In this document: positions 61,438 to 64,000 of the stretch, one piece after another
Position numbering within the stretch: position 1 is the stretch's first letter
How the letters are laid out: the number at the start of each line of letters is the position of its first letter
Assembly: GCA_030544215.1 (NCBI GenBank)
Contig: JARZZO010000014.1
Span: 22,947,734 to 23,011,733 of the forward strand
Length of the DNA stretch: 64,000 bases
Source of the DNA: Zantedeschia hybrid cultivar
Lineage: Eukaryota; Streptophyta; Magnoliopsida; Alismatales; Araceae
Direction: 5' to 3'
The notes under the pieces: model-generated
Database searches by the model: none
What the model saw: only the letters and a program-made list of their open reading frames with translations
Told to the model about the DNA's origin: nothing
Translations under genes and position numbers: made by a program

Positions 61438-64000
61438 GTCATCATCAAAGCCTTATCCCATCTATTTGAGGTTGGCTACCTGAATCATATCCTGCCATCT
61501 TAATCTATTTGATGCCGTACTTGTGGTAACACGTAGCAATGTCAAGTCCTTTTAACTCCATCTAACTACCATATCTTAGATCTTCCCCGATGTCTTCTAC
61601 CCTCTTCTCCACTGTAATTTTATCACCTCTTAACCGGTGCTGAACTTAAGCGACGATGTACATTATCAAATCATTACAATCTATTCTCCATAAGCTTAAT
61701 GTCAATAGGAGATACACCTCAATCATTATGTATATATCATCCCTAATTTTATCTTTTCTAGTCTTACCACACATCTACCTCAGCATCAGTATCTCAATAA
61801 CACAATTTTTGCACATGATCTTTTCTTACAGCCTAACACTCAGAACTATATAACATCACAAGTCTTGCAGCCATCCTACAAAACTTACTTTTGAGTTTTA
61901 AGGGGACCCATCTATCACAAAAGACACCGTATGCACTTCTCTACTTCAGCCAATCAACCTTGACTCTATGTGTAACACCTTCTTGGATCTATCCATTCTC
62001 TTGAAGAATAGATCATAAATATCGAAAATTGCTGCTTTTAGAAATTACTTGACCCTCTATTGTAACTAATTCTACTCGATCAACCTTTATGTTACTGAAG
62101 TTACATTTCATACATTCTGACTTAGTTCGACCAATCCTGAAGCTTTTAGATTCCACAATAGATTTCTATTGTTCTATCACTCAAACTCTTAATATTATCA
62201 TCAACTAGAACAATATCATCTGCAAACAATATACACCAAGGGATGTCACCATGCAAGTGTTTAGTGACCTCATCCATCACTTAACTAAAGTGATAAGGAA
62301 TTAATGTTGATCTTTGATGTAGTCCAATAGTAACAGGCTAACAGGGAACTCATACGTCTCCCCAACAGTAGTCCTCACACTAGTATAAGCCTTCTTATAC
62401 ATATCTCTAATCACATGGATGTATCCTTTAGATACTCCCTTCTTCTCTAAAGTCCACCAAATTAGCTCCCTAAGCACACGATCATAGGCTTTCTCTAAAT
62501 CATAAAAACCAATTTAGAGAAAGTATAACTCCCTTAGCATATGAACATCTTCAACTTCTGAAGCTCTAATCTATCAAATGTAATAATAATTAATTTGTCT
62601 GCTAGACTCATAAATTCCTTCACAATGATAGCTCTAGATTGATCCCCATTTAATAGTTTCTCAAAATAAATACTCCATCTCTCCTTAATCTCACAATCGT
62701 TCACAAGAACTCTTTCATCCTCGCTCTTAATGTATTTAATATGATCTAAATCTTTACTCTTTTGTCCCTTAGTTTAGTAAGTTTAAATGTCTTTTTCACC
62801 TTCTCAAGTTCCCAATTTATGATGCAATTCCTCAAAAGTTTTTAACTTAACTTCACTAACTATTTTGTTAGTGTTTGTTTTAATTGATTATTTTCACTCA
62901 TTTGCCATACTTTAAAATATTCTCACTTATTATTAATAGACTTTTGAATTTCATTATCCCACCACCATGTCTCTTTTTTAAGAACTTTTTTACCTTTAAT
63001 TTCACTTAAGATTTCTTTTGCTACTCTTTATACAAGTAGCTATTCTATTCCATATTATGTTAATTTCCCCTTCGGAATCCTATATATCTTCTTTTAATAG
63101 ACACTTCTTAAAGGCATCTACATATATCTTCTTTTAATAGACACTTCTTAAGGTATCTATATTTTCTCCTCTCAAGTTACGCCATTTAATTTTAGGACAG
63201 CTATTCACTGCACCATTTCTCTTCCACTTTTGGATGTAAACATCCATCACTAAAATCTTATGTTGAGGGGCTAGACTCTCCTTAAGTATGATTTTACAAT
63301 CTTTACATAATGATCGATCAACTTTTTTTAATAAGAAAAGTCGATTTGACTTCTATGTGTTTCATTTTTATAAGCTATTAAATGTTCATCTCTCTTTTTA
63401 AAATAAGTATTTGCAATTATTAGATCATATGTACTAGTGAAGTCAAGAATGGCATCACCCATGTCATTTCTATCACCAAAAACAAAGCCTCCATGAACCC
63501 TCTCGTAGGCACTATTATTCTTTCCTACATGGCCATTTTTGTCTTCCCCAACAAAAGTCCTTTCACCACTAAGGATATCTTGGATTATCTTATCAAAATT
63601 CTCCCAGACTTCTTTCTTAACACTCTCTTCTAATCCTACTTGAGGTGCATAGGCACTAATTATATTTAAAACTTCTTCACCTACTACAAGTTTAACTAAT
63701 ATGAGTCTATCCCCCTCCCTTCTATCTTCTACAACTTTGTCTTTTAACTCTTCATCAATGATAATAGTTACACTATTTCTATCATTTGTCTTGCCTACAT
63801 ACCATTGTTTGAAACCTTCAATTTCTTTAGCTTTAGAACCCTTCCACTTAATTTCTTATCAGCAAGCTATGTTGACCCTCCTATCTCTCATTAGTTTTAA
63901 CTAACTCAGCTTTTACTAGTCAAGGTTCCTATGTTCCATATAGTTAAACAAATTTTGTTTTTTATGGACTGACTTCTTCACTGGCATTCGTCTAGTGCAC
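61438..64000 (-). mobile_element. RTE-type LINE, decayed, extends past the window
   Basis: The minus-strand 3' end at about 61438 has a short GATGATGA-type tail. Going 5': a reverse transcriptase with catalytic FADD (codons at 62226-62215, in the context CILFADDIVLVDD), then an endonuclease region near 63900-63300 with ACQQEIKWKG, LNIISAYAPQVG and a DFTSTYDLI block, typical of AP-like endonucleases of RTE LINEs. Several stops and frame changes are present, including a near-exact 50-bp direct duplication around 63065-63160. It lies in an ABCD1 intron in the same orientation as the gene. Confidence 0.88.

Overview
This is nuclear DNA of a flowering plant. It has spliced genes with GT-AG introns, large AT-rich introns and intergenic DNA, many microsatellites, and remnants of most plant transposon classes. 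Three protein-coding genes can be supported. I cannot name the species. The richness in hAT elements plus an RTE-type LINE recalls some early-diverging eudicots such as lotus, but that is a weak inference.

Layout. 1-2.9 kb: decayed copia-type gag (minus strand) split by a 1.9-kb retroelement-like insertion. 4.5-5.6 and 15.9-17.1 kb: two diverged copies of one sequence, in the same orientation, on either side of the first gene. A small TRIM retroelement sits inside the first copy. 6.3-6.9 kb: a long-arm fold-back element just upstream of the first gene. 7.17-14.61 kb (+): complete eight-exon short-chain dehydrogenase of the TIC32 type, 324 aa. 18.96-20.51 kb: non-autonomous hAT element carrying a fragment of a DUF1442 gene. 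25.88-26.58 kb (-): intronless OVATE family protein gene, 233 aa. 30.6 and 31.8-32.1 kb: a hAT MITE and a second TRIM.

33.7 kb to beyond the right edge (-): the C-terminal two thirds (18 exons, about 857 codons) of a full-size peroxisomal ABC transporter of the ABCD1/COMATOSE/PXA1 type, with NBD1, TMD2 and NBD2. Its introns are swollen by transposons. The 4.4-kb intron at 37.6-42.0 kb holds a hAT element with a leucine-rich-repeat fragment and a hAT MITE. The 16.7-kb intron at 42.3-59.0 kb holds a 5.26-kb near-complete hAT transposon with transposase, TIRs and 8-bp target duplication, two further hAT-like MITEs, a 5'-truncated LINE and a Mutator-type MITE. The right 2.6 kb is an RTE LINE lying in the intron before the NBD1 Walker A exon.

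The three host genes are functionally unrelated: a chloroplast-type or general oxidoreductase, a growth-related transcriptional repressor and a peroxisomal fatty-acyl importer. The unifying theme is transposon biology. At least seven hAT-type insertions with 8-bp duplications occur in 64 kb. They include an autonomous-looking element next to a MITE with matching ends, two elements with captured gene pieces, and a tandem array of hairpins inside the autonomous element.
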